Assembly: GCA_017883205.1 (NCBI GenBank)
Contig: JADGNZ010000002.1
Coordinates: 1-64,000, forward strand
DNA from: Thermoanaerobaculia bacterium
GTDB taxonomy: Bacteria > Acidobacteriota > Thermoanaerobaculia > Gp7-AA8
Direction: 5' to 3'
DNA: 64,000 nucleotides
The notes under the pieces: generated by a model
The model's database searches: none
The model's input: only the letters and a program-made list of their open reading frames with translations
What the model was told of the DNA's origin: nothing
Position numbers and translations under genes: made by a program
Part shown: piece after piece, positions 63,258 through 64,000 of the stretch
Layout: every line of letters starts with the position of its first letter
Numbering within the stretch: the stretch's first letter is position 1

Positions 63258-64000
63258 CTATCCTCCCGCAACGATCCGCTTTTTACCGCTGGCCGGATTC
63301 CAAGCCACGATGTGGCCTGCGGCATCGCCGTAGAAGGCCTCGCGGAGCGGTTGGATCGTCGGGCGGTCTTCCCAGTAGGAGCCTGTCATCGTCCACAAAA
63401 ACGGGCCACGCTCGATCCGCTCCACGACTCCTTGATCGAGATTGATCGACACCAGCGATCGAGGCGACCCATCGCCTCGACGCGAGGTCGATAAGACCAC
63501 ACGCGTACCGTCATCGCCGAGGTAGCTGACATGCTCGGCCGAGTCGACGTCGAAAGGAATGTCTCGTACCGGAGAGCCATCGGGCGAAAGAACTTGGAGT
63601 GTCGTCTTCGAGCCAAGGTGCTTAACGATGGCCATGCGCCCGTCGCGGAGGAAGCGCGCCATGCGAACGTTCTTCTTGTCGCCGTCGACCATCTTGATGA
63701 CCGCTCCGCTGCGGGCATCGTTGAGGCTGACGCCGGCGAGGTCGTGCCGCCGGACGAGCATCTGTGACCCTGTTGGATTGAGCGTAAAGGCGACGAAGCT
63801 GAGGGCAGCGATCGACCCCGTAGCCTTCAGCTCGTGCGTACGTGCGTCCAGCTCGTAGATCGCCACCCCGTCGCGCGCCTGCACGTACAGCCGGACGAGA
63901 TCCGGCGTCAGAAAGTAGCCGTGATGGACTCCATGTTCGTAATCGCCGGGAAGCCGCACCGAAATCAACGATCGTTTCTGCGCAACGTCAAAGATCGAGA
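63258..64000 (-). CDS. Beta-propeller-like protein, partial (runs off the window)
   Basis: The frame is open to the window edge; 247 C-terminal residues are visible. Repeating strands with YVQARDGVAIYELDARTHEL, LNPTGSQMLVRRH, VRMARFLRDGRMAIVKH, LSPDGSPVRDIPFDVD and YLGDDGTRVVLSTSRR resemble WD40/seven-bladed propeller repeats that present protein-binding surfaces. It ends 21 bp before the ABC ATPase gene start, so it may be the upstream member of the same operon. The N-terminus, and any signal peptide, are outside the window. Confidence 0.6.
   Translation of the reverse strand, partial: SIFDVAQKRSLISVRLPGDYEHGVHHGYFLTPDLVRLYVQARDGVAIYELDARTHELKATGSIAALSFVAFTLNPTGSQMLVRRHDLAGVSLNDARSGAVIKMVDGDKKNVRMARFLRDGRMAIVKHLGSKTTLQVLSPDGSPVRDIPFDVDSAEHVSYLGDDGTRVVLSTSRRGDGSPRSLVSINLDQGVVERIERGPFLWTMTGSYWEDRPTIQPLREAFYGDAAGHIVAWNPASGKKRIVAGG

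Overview
The window is about 62% GC and comes from a Gram-negative bacterium. The full str-S10-spc-alpha ribosomal cluster, the RND/ABC envelope transport genes and the style of the intergenic palindromes fit an Acidobacteriota-like lineage, but no single marker here decides the phylum. No rRNA, tRNA, CRISPR array or intact insertion sequence was seen.

Layout. 1-924: the end of a short KdpD-type protein and a GH25 lysozyme. 1010-21972 (minus strand): one long run from rpsL back to rplQ (rpsL, rpsG, fusA, tuf, the S10 and spc operons, secY-adk-map-infA-rpmJ, rpsM-rpsK-rpsD-rpoA-rplQ), with a near-consensus promoter upstream of rpsL and a hairpin terminator after rplQ. 22190-25921: a minus-strand group with an ornithine-cyclodeaminase-like enzyme, a GT-C-type membrane protein, a methyltransferase and a cupin. 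26371-27411: a secreted HEAT-repeat protein. 27479-32959 (plus): a small unknown gene, a threonine-rich leader peptide with terminator and competing antiterminator, thrS, infC (AUU start), rpmI, rplT and pheS without pheT. 33003-37422: a hybrid sensor kinase and a bifunctional ATP sulfurylase/APS kinase separated by REP-like palindromes and followed by a 21-bp minisatellite. 38208-42060: three paralogues of an unrecognised family, two of them a recent duplication flanking a VapBC toxin-antitoxin pair. 42497-50882: an ESX/type VII-like set (FtsK/SpoIIIE-type ATPase, WXG100-like small protein, zinc-ribbon/FHA/TPR membrane protein, membrane-anchored D-aminoacylase, and a WXG100-like/ParB-like fusion that could be an effector). 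51081-63236 (minus): six translationally coupled genes joining an ABC-2 exporter to an RND efflux system, including one polypeptide that fuses an RND subunit to an ABC ATPase. 63258-64000: a partial beta-propeller-like protein.

The most notable items are: (1) the Thr leader/attenuator in front of thrS; (2) a family of intergenic elements built from tandem 7-mers arranged as inverted arms, in which the 7-mer differs between elements while the period and architecture persist; (3) the RND-ABC fusion and its operon; (4) the non-canonical type VII-like cluster with a WXG-ParB fusion; (5) a REP-like palindrome inserted in frame inside an RND gene that still reads through.
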